Part shown: piece by piece, positions 35,501-50,500 of the stretch
Layout of the letters: each line of letters begins with the position of its first letter
How positions within the stretch are numbered: position 1 is the stretch's first letter
Assembly: GCA_037783545.1 (NCBI GenBank)
Contig: JBBELK010000064.1
Coordinates: 1,612,001-1,676,000, forward strand
Direction: 5' to 3'
From: Henricia sp. BOLD:AAB3569
Taxonomy: Eukaryota > Echinodermata > Asteroidea > Spinulosida > Echinasteridae
Length of the DNA stretch: 64,000 nucleotides
The notes under the pieces: model-generated
Told to the model about the DNA's origin: nothing
The model's database searches: none
The model's input: only the letters and a program-made list of their open reading frames with translations
Translations under genes and position numbers: made by a program

Positions 35501-38500
35501 AGTGTTTCAAAATAACATGAAAATTCAAATATGCCCTGTAACAGTTTGCACAGCAATAACTGTATCAGTTCTTGTGTGTTTGGCATTGTCAAGCTTATGT
35601 GCACCTACAGATTTCATTCTTGTGTGCCTCAAGCGTAATGCCTTTTTTCCAGTTTTCACATAACGTAAGTCCATAACGTAAATTTTGCTGATTTTTAACT
35701 CAAACATTCAATGGCCCTGCTGTTTTATTTTATAACTATGCCACATCTCAAAGGCAGGCCTCGAAATTTACTTGCCCGAACACAGGAAAGATGAAACTCG
35801 GCAGACTAGACGAGTTTAATCACTGGTATCTTGCACATGCCCTATGGAGTTGCAACAATTGATCACGTAAACCAGTGTTAATACCACATGTGCAGTATGC
35901 TGAATATGTGTAAGCTGATTGCATTGCTTGCTTTGCATGCAGCCGGCCGGCCAACATTGCTAAATGCTAGCGCTATTTTGTGCATCGTTTTTCGGAGGGA
36001 AAGGTTTTGGCAGTGGAAGTGACCAAAAATAACACCTGGTCAGCACTTAAGGATCAACAAAATGTAGATCAAAGGCTTAAAACTGGGTCTGCAAAATGCA
36101 CTGAAACCATCACCGAAAAAGAAAATCAGCCATGTAAAACTTGTAGGCCTACACGATGTATAGTGGATGACCTTGTCACGTTGGTATACGATTGAGTTTT
36201 TTTTTCACGAAAATGTTTTGCATTTTCTCTGCTGAATTTGTGTTTTGGGGTCGAACATTTGCTCGATCTATCCATCACTGCATCGGAATGCCAATGTACA
36301 TGTATACGGCAATGTACTTTTCTCTCAATGGTTGTTAAGACAGTTTCCAGTTTTAAAATTTAGTTTTAAATTATAATTAAAAATTATAATTTAGAATTTT
36401 AATTGGTATTTTTTATACAAAAATTAAATAAAATTAAATACATGTAGGACCCGACCATATGTTGACTTGCAATAGAAACGGTTTTAATACATTAAGACAA
36501 GGATGTACACATTTTTGGTATGCACTAAAACGTGACATGGCCCCGATGCCCCACGTAACCGTTCCTGGCAAAGTGGCCTCAGTGCCCTGAAAACTGGCCT
36601 CGGTGCCCCAAAATACCATACAATTTTGAGGCCAAAGTGGCTCCGCCCTAAAAAGTCTAAATTTCGAGGCCTGCAAAGGGTATGTTGTACACTAGTTTAG
36701 AGTCTGTAGAGATATGGCTATTTCAGGTGACTTGAAATTTTGACCCTCTGGTTGACAGATATTTCATGTTCGTTTGAATCACCTCAAACCAAGTCGAGCT
36801 CTAGTTGGTAAACATTTTATCTGGTAACTTTGTACATGTTTTTAGCTGAGCTGCTAGACTCCCAAACCAGGCTACAAGAGAGCCAAGACCAAGTCAACAC
36901 CTTGAAGGCCCAGCTCAAACAGGCTCAACTGGAGGCTATTGAGAATATTGCTAAGGCCAACACAATTGAAGGTAATGGATGCAGTGTTGTCTGTAACTAT
37001 TGATTGCTTTCCGGTGACGGTCACCCCTTCCATCCACCATTTTGGTGGGCATTTTTCATGACCCACGTGGCTCGAGTAATAACCGGCAAAAAGAGCAAGA
37101 AAAGCGCAATGGTTGCACTTACCTCTGTTGCTTGACCTTGCTTTATGTTGTTGCGCCATGGCTGTTGTATCGAGAAAGATAAAAACGCATTTCTTCAGCC
37201 TAAAAATCGCGATCAACTAAAAGCACTTTCGTTCTTACAAGCCGAGTGCATGCTCAATAATTTGAACGTATCACAACGCTCGCGTGCGGCATCTTCGAAT
37301 GAAAATACGCTGGTGAGTATTTTTTACGCGTGTTCATGTGCGTCTATTGGCGCGCGCGTGTACGCGCGTGACTGTTGCCCACCACACATTCCCGGATGTT
37401 CTACGTCATCGAAAGCAATCAATATGGTTTTGTTTTTGTAAATCTGCTTTTTATTAATATACATGTAGGCAGGGTTGTAACTAAATGGCGGCTGGTCTCG
37501 GCTGGCACCTATTTCCACCAGAGGACAATTCCAGAAATTCAGATTTGCATTTCAGAGACTTTGAGGGCTTGTAATGCTTCACGTATTCAAGTTGTTTGAT
37601 TTTAAACACATGTTCTTCAAGCATCCTTGATGGAAGTGTAATTCCTGAAAATCCTAGATAAACAACTAGATTAAAAACAAGTAATTTGTGCAACTATAAT
37701 TTTCTAAAGCCGAGAACTACATGATTTCCAGTTACTTGTAGTAAATTTCTTTCTATTTTTGTCTCAACAGATAAACTTAAAGAATCTGAGAAGACATTAC
37801 AGCAAGCAGTAGAGGCTGCAACAGCCGATCTCAGAGAAAGATTAGGTAAGATACATGTAATCCTTGTTTGGTTTCTCAAAATGAAAATTGCATTATCCAT
37901 GGTAATTTAAAATTGAGATTGTTTCTACTAACTGTTGAAACACTAAAGGTCTTAAAATACATTTTCTTTTGATGGCCAACTCTGCTAATGAACCTTGGAT
38001 ATCAAAACCTTTCCACAGGCATCGTTAAGACTGTGTGGTCTAGTGGGTATCCAGCCGTGCTCGTGATCGGATGATTGGGGGTTCGAGCCCCACTCGTGCC
38101 AACGTGTTTGTGTCCGTGGGCAAGACACTTAATCCCAATTGCCTCGTCAACCCAAGCGATATTTGGGGAGCTGTTAGGGGGGATGCCACAATCTAACTGC
38201 TGATAGGTTGTGCGCCTTGGCCGGGTAGCCACCTAGTTGAAGCGAAATAGTTCTGGTGATTTCCTGATGGCAGCGATAATGTTAATTGAAACAGCACCAG
38301 GAGTACCCTAGGGTAGACATGTGCGCTATACAAGTGTCCACCATTACATTATTACATTAATGAAACAGAAGTAAAGTTAAAATTCAAAACGGCATCACAG
38401 TTTCGGAAGTATGGCGACAAATATATATAGTGATGTCCCCTAACTTGGCGCACTTCGACAACTCACTGGAAATCCGCTCACCTTATAGCAAAACCCCCTA

Positions 38501-41500
38501 GCAGATTTAGTTAAAACTTACACACCGTGCAGTAGAATTCATAGGCTCCAAAAAAAAGTAATACTTTAATATTTTGACTCATCAACAAGCACAAAATAAC
38601 ACAAACAATCAGGACAAAACGATGAACATTTTTTTCTCCGAAATTGCCCCGACTGTTCCCTATCGTGGCGCAGTCGACGCTGATTGGCTGAAATGTTGAG
38701 AACCATGCTACGGTGGCCCACAAAGACGACTTGCATGCACACACCGTGACACAGTACACAACGCCAGTATGCCTGGTTTTATTCACGTGAAATGCCTATT
38801 ACAGGCTTCCGTGTATGGTGTCATGTCAACCTGAAGCGAACGGCGATGCCTTCACATTCCGGTGAATTTCTAGTAACTGAATGATTCTTCTCCGTATTTT
38901 AGTTTTGGAATTTATGAAGGTACTTGAGAACTTTATTTCCTTTTAATGCCAAGTGCAACAGATTGTTTAATGCACTAAGAGAGAACGGAAAGTAATGTGC
39001 GCCACGTTAGGGGCCGCGCCACGTTGGGGGACATCAACAATAAATGCTGGCTTGCTGTATTCAATATGCATACCATAGAGGACTAAAATTGATGCTCCTA
39101 TTGTCACCGAAACGGCTCCATATGGGTCATTCTATAAATTTGGGGTCCACTTTTTCTGTCCCCGTTACATCTGACATCTTGTAAAATGTTGTATTTTGTA
39201 AATTCAGGACATATTCTTTAAATGCCTTCTATTTCAAAGAGTGATTACATAAAATACAATTCATAAAAATATGGTTTGAAGGCATTTTTAATGATACTTG
39301 TATGGCTAATAGCAGTATGTCAGGTGTAACGGGGACACAAAAATGTCACACGTTGGACCCCAAATTTATAGAATGACTCATATACATTTCAGATGTTGTT
39401 AGTCTTGGTGAAAACAAAAGTAATATGGTGCAGGAATCTTAATGCAGTCATTGGACTAAAACTGACAACCCCACTGTCAAATTTGTGACCTCATATGCTG
39501 ATCCTGAGTTCTTTCCCAAGGGGGGAAAATATTTATGGGACAACATCTGAAACATTGAACTGAATGGCTTTTTTATATTTTTGTACATTTCCAGCCAAAA
39601 TGGAAGCCTCAAGTTTAGATCGAGGAAGAACAAGTCAAGTTATTGAAGGTAATACTTTAACTGTGAATAAGCTCCTTATGGTTCTCAATGGGATTTGAAC
39701 CTTAGACCTTTGGCACACCAAGCAGATACCAGGGCCGGATCCAGGATTTTGAAAAGGGGGATTGCGTGAAATTTTTAAGCATGAAATGCTGATGACAATG
39801 AAATAGCGAGCGCGTAGCGCGAAGCTCTGACGGCTTCTAGATGGATTCTAGATGCTCTGTGGTGCGATCTGAGGCAATATTTAACCACTTTAAGCAGGAA
39901 AAGTGTGCACAAAAAGTGGAATTTTTATTGTTTTATTTGATTTTTTTTTTTAAAGGGGGTGAGGCGTGCGAACCCCACGCACCCCCAGCCACCCCCCTGT
40001 ATCCGCCCCTGGATACACTGCTGGTGGAGTATCTGCCTTGTTTGCTAAACGTCTCTTGTTTAAACCATAAAATTAGGCCCAGGAGATAAAACAAAAGTAA
40101 TTATACTCTCTGGATTTGTCTAAATAGTATATTGTTTTACCACAGAACCGATATCGGCCAAGATGGAAGAGAAGCACCTCAGCTCTGCCCCTCCTGCTGC
40201 TAAGAACAACCTGCTGAACATCATGTTACCAGACCAGCTGGCTGACCTACAGAACCATCTGGGAGATAACACAGGTATGCAACCACTACCGAAAATTTTC
40301 GAAAATTGTGGGCACTGCCATTTTGTCTGAATACTAGGCAAAACATGACGTCTTTGCATACAAGTCCTTTGTGCATTCCTATGGCAATACCTGAAAAAGG
40401 TGGCCGCAAAAACGATGCTTTGCCCAGTATTTCGACAAAATGGTGGTGCCCTTACTGCGAGGCATCGCTACAATTGCCATTCTTCGTGAAGTTCGTATCC
40501 GCTTCTCAGTGGGTAATATTTCTTGCAATAATATACAAGTTGTACTTGTTGAGCACAAGGTCTTTTGTTTCTTGGGTATAATTCCTCTTTAAAGGGCCCC
40601 TTATTTAGGATTTTTATCAATGAAATCTATGCTTTAAAACCACTCTACTCAGTTAAAGTCATAAAAATCCTATTTGGAGCTTGCTTTGGGGGTTAAAACA
40701 AAGGTTTTTAGTTTTTATGTTAATGCAAATATGCATATTCATGACCAAGGTCACGATGTCACAAGAGGCAAACACAGGAAAATCACATTCAACTGCACAA
40801 AAGATTCCACTTTTTTCTCAATTTTCCTGAAACTTTTGTAATCCATGGCTGTTTGAGTTTGTTTTACATGTTGCCTGCTGTAAGCCATGACAAAACTGGG
40901 GGTAGAAACTGCAGCAATTTGCCCAAGTCCAACTTGAAGTCTTATGTTTTTTCTTAACTTTTCCCTTCTGTCTTCCTTATGTGATGCACTCCAAACAGCG
41001 CCCTCTGTCTGTAATTTGTTGCAATGAAATCTTCAAAGTTGAAAAAGGCCACATTTTATTGATTTTACATCCAAACGAACAATAGTATGTCTTGCTGAAC
41101 AAGTAATCCGTCATAATGAAGCAAAGCTTAGGCACAAAGTTGTTTAGCATGTCACAGGCCCTTTAAGCAATGAAATATAAATTTTAGGAACCCTTTAAAT
41201 GTTCCTATGCACTAGTTGCTGAACACAACTCTAATACTACCCAGTGCATCATGCTGTACCAATTTTTTTTTTAATGCATTATGATTTTTCGGGTAGCTTT
41301 CTGAATTTATTTGGTTTGGGCATGTTTTTCTGTTGATTGCAATTTTTGTTTGATTTTTTGTTTGTAGCGCTATCATCCGAGAGTGCTGAAAGATCCCTAT
41401 CTGAAACTTTGCATGACGATCCCACAGGTTAGCCTCTTCCCTTTGCTTTCTGCCCTGCTTGCACCTACCATCTTACTATGTTGGGCCAGTTTCATGGTGC

Positions 41501-44500
41501 TGCTAAGCACAAAAATTTGCTTAGCAACAAAAATTGTGTTCCTTTGTAAAATGGGTTTCCAGCCGAAATTGTATGGCAAATAATAACTATGGAGCCTTAT
41601 GCAATTTCCTGCATTAATAGAGCAGCTGCACCGGCGGCCATGACGGGGCAGGTTTTCTTATTTAAATAATGTAACAATAGAACCACAAAGCACCTACTCA
41701 TGCATGACACATGGTAACAATGTGACTGCCCCCTGTCATGGCCGCCGTGCAAAGGCTCTATACTTTGTATTGTTAGTTGTCCACACCATATTTTATCCTG
41801 GCCACCGTAACGATTGTGAATATTGAATGTCCACAATTTTGAATCTTTGCAAACAAGTTGATAAGCAACAGCTCAGTGATTAGATGAAGTTTAGGTCATA
41901 AATGGCCGCATACTTTTTGATCCAACTGTAATATTGTCACGCCGAGTTTAAATCGTGGTCGAATTCAATGGTGTGGATTCGACAAAACAAGGCTTGGCCA
42001 CATTTTCCTCCTAATTTTCACAAAAATCTTTTTGATTTTCAGTTCATTTGAACGAGCGTTTGGAGGATGCCTTACAGCTAAGTGCTAAAGAAATTGAAAC
42101 GTTAAAAGGTAAGGAAAAAATGGTATCAGGATTGCTGCGGTCATTTTCTCATTTAGTATTTTTCAATATGAGAAAGCATTTATGTCAAAATGGCATTGTC
42201 CAAATTTGTAAGTGTTAAAAGTGTTAAAAGCACACGTTTTCAGCTAGCGCTTAAGCAGCTCTATGAAATTGGGCCCAGTACTTGTGCTTACTACATGTAC
42301 TTGAATACCATTTTCATGGTCAGAGAAATGAAGAAAGGGAAAAAAAGTAACAGAATTCTTTTCATTTTTAATGGCTTAATTTGGTTTTTCCTCCCAAATG
42401 ATAACCGAACCGAACTGACCTGAAAATTGCAAATTCAAAACTTACCAAATTGGTTGATTTGGGCTTGCACAACATTGGATGCAGTCTTGTGGATATGATT
42501 CATCGGTGCTGGGCAGGAAAGTGGATTTCCCTTTTGGGAGATTTTCGGGGGCGTAATGGTTGGAGGATTTTAAATTGAAGAGTCTTTGGAAGGGAAAACT
42601 ACATGTTATTTCTGTGTGGTCATCAATCCCCCTTAAACGCTACTAAATTCTTTTTGTGTTGAGTGAATGCTTAAAAAAGACTTGCATGGTCATTTTTTTT
42701 ACCTTCAGTTTTTAGGAAACAGTACCATTTTGGATAGAAAACAAATTTTAAGTAAGGTTTTTCCTGCCAACAAACCATATTCATGCAGAAGGCTATAGGG
42801 CTTGGGAACGTGAGGTCACTCAACGTCACAATACAGTTAAATTCAGTACACGCTACATTGTTCCGCCATATTTGTTTACGTTCATGTGGCTAGGCGGTCG
42901 TGTTGTGTTATGAATTGTTACAGTCATTCTCATGACCGCCGCTGGTGAAAAATAGAAAATGGACTGTCATATTGCACAGCAAGTAGTAACTAGTTTAGCA
43001 ACATGTACATACACGACAAACCTTTGGTGGGGATGGCTGTTGGACTTGGTCGGCTTGTATTTTGGAGATCCTGCACCATTGTGTTTGTAGACTAAATATG
43101 TTTAAACTGCTCGATCAAAAGAACATTGCAACTAACATTATAGTAACACAGGCAAAACATCGGTGAACTAACGCTAGCCCATGAATTCCTTGCGGGATTT
43201 CACAGCGATCCAACCCGTTTATTTGACCTAGACTGATGTTATCCAAGTGCTGGTTATGGCTCTTTTGAGTTTCCCGCGTGAGTATAGTCTGTGTATGTGT
43301 ACACCATAAAATTATATGTGGCATGACCGCACGGTCATGACGGTTGCAATTGCACTGGGCTACATGTACATAATATGTACACATGTACATACATGTACAC
43401 GTACAAGTTGTACACGCGGCGGCCGATACATGTCGTGTTGATAGTTCACATAGCAACTGCTCACTGCCAACGAATATGGCGGCCTAGTTACCGACAATGA
43501 CGTAAACAATGGCATCGTGACGTCGATTCCCAAGCCCTATTGATAGCTTTCCAATGACGTCGTGTTGTGTGTCAAATAATGCCGCGTCATTGTGGAAGCA
43601 ATGTGCGTGCGCGTTGTATGTGTCCATAGCACGCGTAACGCTCTGTACTAAGGTTCCCATTGGTGAACTAAACCGCGCTACACCCACCAGAGACACACAC
43701 AACGCGCACGCACATCACTTGGCGTATTCGAAAGCTATCAATTGTCCCTAGAATCAATTCTGTAGAATACAAACTGCCGATTGGAAAGGTGCAAGATATG
43801 ATCCAAATTAGAACACAAACAGTTGGCATCATTCTAGTCAGCCTTTTGGACTCTATAGGACCGATTCAGGGAACACAATCCAGCTGTCTCTCCGTGTGAA
43901 TGGGGTTTATTCATGAAGCAAATTTATGGGTCATTGGAAATGAAACAACGGCCTTTAACACGTTGACTGCCGAGCGTAGCTTTACAGGGCGTTCCCATTT
44001 TCTACGAGTATACTTGTAGAGGTAGAATCCGATACACTACGAGTATAGACCGTATCGAATAGCCGCCATTTCGTGGGGCAGTTTCTTTGTTCTTTGAGGA
44101 CATGCATGGTTGCACATATTGTGCTTCCATTGTTGAACGGTTTAAGTAACAAAAGGTGCCCCACGAAATGGCGGCTATTCGATACGGTCTATGCTAGTAG
44201 TCGGCAGTCAACGTGTTTAAAGGGAGCTAATCGAGGTTAATGGAGAGGAATTGGTAGGCTGCAGTCATTGAGGTATGCCCCATGAGTATGACTCACATCT
44301 GGGAAGGAAATTGAATGTGTACTGTTAGAGCTACATGTACATGTACAGTATATGCCACGGTTTCATAACCAATAGTGTTATGCAGGTCTAAGTACAGCAA
44401 TTCCAGACTTTGGAGTACAGTGAACTTATGTAGAAGAAGCTGAGCAGTTTCTTTTTTATGTTTTCAGAGAAACTTCAGGGGTCATTGAATAAGCAGAAGT

Positions 44501-47500
44501 CGTACGAAGAACAACTGGAACAATTGAGACGTAAGTTGTACATTCCTATTCTTAATGTATTTTTCTTTGAAACTCCATGGTCTGATTGTAGTTCCATAAT
44601 CATGCAGATAATGGCTCGGCTTGGTACACTCTGCGCCAAACACGTTTTTCTGTTTCTGTTGCTATTCCCATACTCCTTCTTTTTATTGAGTCGGAGGCAG
44701 ACCTCGAAAATTCATTTTCAAAGGGCACGGCAATTTTCTCTTAGTAAAGGGCACCTAAATAATTAAATAGAAAATTTACGTTAGAATTTTTAAGGGCAAC
44801 ACAGCAAATACATAGGGCACCGATGGCTATTTGCCATGGTGCTATGGGTTAGTTCAAGGCCTGCAGAGGTCTCGGGTTCGAATCCTGATAAGGCCCTTAC
44901 GATTTTTCTCTCATCCCAAGTTTGGTTATTTAAGAAAACAGATGACAAAAATTAACATCTTGCATTATTTCCAGCATTCATAACATTGATCCGTAGCATA
45001 TTTTGAGTAGTAAGTTTATAATTAGAGATGTGCTTCAGGCAAGACTCCTGCCCTAGCATGATGCACAAATCCTCTGCTGCACAAGGAAGTATTAATCAGT
45101 CGGCCATGATATTCCATACCTCTTTGCTAATAGTGGACTTGAGCGAGATGCAGAAACGGCATGAAGTCTTGGTGGAGGAGAACGAGACCCTCAAGGAGCA
45201 GTTGATTGACAGCCAGGATGAGGCACGGGAAGCAACTGACAGGGCAGAGGACTTACAAGGTCAGATATTGACTGAATGAATACCATTGGCTACATGCTTG
45301 ATCCCAAGTTGCAGAGTTTGGTTACATGTCGATTTCTACAGCCATTTTTACAAATCCATCAAAATGTCACTTTGGCTCCCGTTTTTATGCAGAAACCCCT
45401 ATAGTTCCACCAGAGTCCCCGAACAATGGGTACTATGATTTCACGTTCTTATGTCATCCAGAGATTTTGTCCAAGCACTCCCGTGGTTTAATCAGACAAA
45501 TGTTGGTGGTGATTTTACTGACGGTTTATCAGTGAGGACTTAAACTCCCAAAGGGGAGAATTTCACCATAATCGGTGAATTCTCCCAATCGGAAGACAGA
45601 ACATATGGGTCTTTCTATAAATTAGGGGTCCAATGTTGGTGTCCCCCGTTACATTTTACATCTTGTTTGTGTAAATTCAGGACACATTCTTTAAATACTT
45701 TCCATCTCAAAGAGGGAGTACATAAAGTACCATTCATACAAAATGGTTTAAAAGCCATTTTAATGATTTTTGTATGAAAAATAACACATCAGGTGTAACG
45801 GGGGACACTAAATGTCACACTTTTGGACCTCTAATTTATAGAAAGACCCATATGGCCTTCAAATTTGCCTTGTCATGTGACCCCAGTGATGCAGATGCTT
45901 TACAATATACAAGCATGGGACCATAGGAGAAATCCAGACATAAAATATACAGTTATCGTCATGAAAACCGTGCCGTCCTTTGGCAAAGACCACAAACTTC
46001 ACCAGAAACGATCGTCTTTGGCAACAAATTGTTGGCGAAAAGCCAAATTTACATAGATTTTCATTTATTTTTTTGTGTGCAAAACTTACCTCGCTTCGCC
46101 CAATTCTGTTTTAGCTAATTCTATGCATGCGCAAATGAGTGGATACGTGCGCATATGGTTCCGAAGAATATCATTCTCCTGATCGGGTGAAAATCTGTGC
46201 ATCGAGGGAAAAAACTTCTTCCGATGAGGAGAATTCGCCAGAAGGGGAGAATTTCTTCATTTCGAGAGTATGAGTCTGCACTGTTTATGCACTGACGTTG
46301 TAATCAATGTCAATGTTTGTAATCTGCAGCACACATCCATGTAAAACATGGTTCTTCATAGTAAATCAGAGATGAATCTCATTTTGTTATAGAGAGCCTT
46401 TATATTTTTACCCCTTGTCGTCCTTTGATTCATTGAACAGAGCAACTTGACAGGGTTGAGAATTCTGCCAAAGAAGCCAATGATCAGATTCTGGAACTAA
46501 GAGGTAAGTAGAAATAAGCAAGGACCCCTAAAATGATCAGTAAATTCAGAACAGGCTACTTTCGCTGTGTGTCATGGGAAAAATACTTCGTCTAAATAAG
46601 TTTTTTTTTTTTTTTTTTAAATCAAATCTTGGTTGTTTGTGCAAAAAATGAATACACCGGTGTCAACCGCGCAGTCAAAAAAATGCCCTCTCCGACAGAA
46701 ATTCTGAGAAATTCTTAGATTTTGTGAAACACTCAAATTCAGGCTCATTCTTTGTTTTTTATAAGTGTTAATTTTGTTATGTAAACAAACCAATTAAAAT
46801 TGAAATCACACAAAACCTAACCCCCTATGATTGGTATCTCGAGGAATCAGAAATGTTCACAGATATACACATAACTTACACAATATAAACACGATGACGG
46901 TAGAAAACTTCCCCTGAAATGGTTTTGGCTGAAGTGCTATAGTCTTTGAGAAATGAGCAAAACAATTATTTTTCGTCTTGCGAGACGTAAATTTATTTCA
47001 CCCCAAAACCATCTCGCCCTGGACCACTTCGCCCTGAAGCACTTCACCCAAAGACAATTTCGCCCCAAAACCACTTCGTCCAAACACTACATGTACCTTG
47101 CCCAAATGCTACTTCGCCCCAAAACAACTTCGTGCACAGGCTGTGGTTCAGGGCGAAGTGGTTCAGGGCGAAGTGGTTTTGGGGCGAAGTGACTGTAAAC
47201 AATTTTTTTGACTGTTTTCTCAAAAGTTCTCATTTCAGGGCTCGAATTTCATTAAAAAAATATGTTAGACGACAGGGTTAGTAGCTTAAATCATTTACTG
47301 GACCGACGCTATTTTTACAAGACCAAAGCCACAAGGAACGTGGATTTACTGTTCGTTAGTTTAAAAATGCACTGGACCACTGGTCTAGTATGGTAGAGAA
47401 AGCACTAGACCAAGGCTTAAATTACTGGCCTCGGTCCAGTGGGTATTTCGAGCCCTGCATTTTTGCTCAGGTTGGTTTTAATCACGCATACCTTCAATCA

Positions 47501-50500
47501 CAAAGGGGGATGAAACTATTTGTAACGGTTTACCAATCATGTATACTATCTTTAAACTCTATATTGTGGTTGTAAAGACAATCCAGCAAGGACCACTTAG
47601 ATATCTTTAGTATAGTAGTTAAGAAGTTAGTTAAAACTTTATAAGTAAATCAAAAGAAATACAAGTTATATTTTCTTATATGGAACAGGGTCCTGAAATT
47701 AACTTATCCTCAATCTGTTTTTGCTTAGACCAACTAATGGAGGAGCAGCAGGCTGCCAAAGCCAGTTCAACGGAGGCTGCACAAACAAAACGTAAGTTCT
47801 TTCACTTGGTGATGGGAAAAGAATATGAAAGCTTTTCGATAACCAGTTTTGTAGTATAAATACAGGAACTGTTGCAAACTGCTTTATACCAACCATCAGG
47901 ACCTGAAGTATAAACTTGCTTTAAAGGCCCACTGTATCATTTATTGCAATGACCCAATTTCATGAGTTAACATAAAAACCTTACTCAAAGTGTTGATAGC
48001 AATGGTAACAAACACAACATGAATTTATTTCCGTCCAAAATTGTATTTCATGTTGGAAATTGACAACCGAAGGTGGTTACCATTCACTTGTGCACAAAAT
48101 CTATATATATATATATATATAACCGCCGAACCCCGAATAGGAAGACACTTTTGGCTAGAATGCCGCCACTGACCACTAAAACCACCAAATTTCCGGCAAA
48201 AAACTCTGCAATTGACACCAATTTTCTCTTCGAAATCTCTAGAAAAACATTTTTTGCAACCTATACGAGAATCGTTACAGACCTAATAGAAATGGTGAGA
48301 AACCTAATAAAAATGCTTTTCGACCTAATTAAGATGCTTTTTGGAGCCATTGTCGTTAGGACGACCGGCGATCGGTCGTCCTAACGCGACCGGTCGTCGT
48401 AATACTCCTTTTTTACCCCTAACCGGTCTTCCTATTCATGTATTAGTAGTTATATATATATATATAACCGCCGAACCCCGAATAGGACGACACTTTTGGC
48501 TAGAATGCCGCCAGTGACCACTAAAACCACAAAATTCTCGGTAAAAAGATCGTAAATTGACACTAATTTTCTCCTCAAAATCTCTATAAAAACATTTTTT
48601 GCAATCTAGACGAAAATGGTGCGTGCCCTAATAGAAATGGTTACAAACCTAATAAAAATGCTCTTCGACCCAGTTAACATGCTTTTTGGAGCCATTGTCG
48701 TTAGGATGACCGGCGATCGGTCGTCCTAACGCGACCGGTCGTCCCAACACTCCTTTTTACCCCAAATCGGTCTTCCTATTCATGAATTAGTAGTAATATA
48801 TAGATTTCAAGGTTTTCTGAAGCATTGATGCATCTAAGTAGCTAAAATTTGTTCAGGCTAGTTTACAAACATTCTTCCTTGGATATGTTACACTCTTATT
48901 CTACGAATCTGTAAAAAGATTTACCTTGCAAATGATACATAGGGCTTTAAAGGCTCATTAGATAATTTGCAGATGAAACTTTGTTTTAATACGAATTACA
49001 TAACTAAAAAATAGGCTTGGAACAACTTGCCACAACATTTGAAATTTCCTCGTCAAGCAAGTGTAAATTTATTTGTTCAAAAGCTTAAACAACCTAGGTA
49101 GTGATTTATTGTACATGTAGTGTGTCAGTTAGTGATGTCTTGTACACGTATTGTATTGTATCTGTATTTTTTATTTTTTTAGATTGATATCTTAATTATT
49201 TTTATGTAAGCTGGGATCCATGGGAGATCAGTGAGCTTTTCTCACTGAATGGATTACCCAGGGTAAATAAGAAAGAAATAAATAAATAAATGTTGATAAA
49301 CTGCCTTGTAGAAATTTCAGCCACATATACTCTCCAACAAAAGAAACTGTGCATGGTAAAAATTGCTGTATTTTTTCAAGAAGGTGGAAAATAAACACCA
49401 AATTCACAGACAATATTCTCTGACATTGTTAGAAAAAGGTTATGCACTCAAAACCTGCTCATGGCATAGTGCAGGACTTAGGCATGCCAGGGGTGTTGAT
49501 TTCACAATAGGGGTCCTACATGTACAGGTTGTTATGTAACAGAATTTCATAAAGTTCAGGTCTCGTTAGCAAGCCGTATAAAAGGACTACCCAAAAGTCA
49601 ATATTTTCTTTCATGCGCGTGTCACTGGCTCCATGAGGCGAAGATGCACAGCAGTGATTAATGCACAAGGGGGACACACTCGATACTGACTTTGTGACTT
49701 CAATATTGGCAAGTCAGTTTTCAGCAACCTCTGAGAACACGAAGAACACATTTTGTACATTTCAAGTTCGGTTAACCATTTGAAAGATTTCATGGACTTT
49801 CATTAACAGTTTATTCCAGCGAGTTATCTGCCATGGCTGAAAAAAATACAGCAATTGTTATCATGCACAGTTTCTTTTGTTGGAGAGTATAGATGCAGTA
49901 ATACTTCAGGAAACCTTAAAAATCCATAAACGATTGTTGTGTTGAATGAATGGTAAAAAAATTGTGTGCAAACAATTGTTTTTTTCCAAAAGCATCTTCA
50001 GTTGGCAAGTTCTCCCACAAAGGTATAATGTGGTGTTTGTTGCTATTGCTTTGAACACTTTTAGTCCGGTTTTCTTGAGGTAAAATTTCACGCCTGACTG
50101 AACAGGGGCTAGTTTTGTAAACAATGTTAAAATTAACTTGCGCCAAACAAATGGAAGATGCAAAACAGGATCAAGGAGCATGAGAGGTCAATTTGACATG
50201 TCCTTTTTCTGCTACCAGCTTTTCGGAAAGTTTAGCTAGCCCCTTGGTCCTCCACGTGACCGTATTTTTCTGCACACAGATTTGCACGCTTAGCGTAACA
50301 CCAAAGGGGCACGCCTGATCAGTGCTCTGTTCTGCCTGAGAAGGGCGACTTTAGTTCTTATTCGTCTCTTCATGTCATCCAGCTCCATGGGCAGTAACAA
50401 AAAACTTCAGATGTCCCCATAAAAAACTCCAAAGATGTTGGGTCTGGTAATTTTGTGAAATAGACTTGGGAATGGCCCCCTTAAAATCACCAGACCAACA

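Larger units (their letters stand above)
47921..48950. mobile_element. TTAA-flanked element carrying a nested pair
   Basis: TTAAAGGCCCACTGTATCAT at the left and ATGATACATAGGGCTTTAA at the right. The two copies at 48121-48450 and 48466-48794 appear inserted in its interior. Confidence 0.6.

Noticed and set aside
45028..45133. Extended reading frame upstream of exon 19 with its own Met
   Set aside because: The coiled-coil similarity begins only at 45134 after a usable AG acceptor; the upstream part has no heptad pattern and would break the phase 1 join from exon 18.
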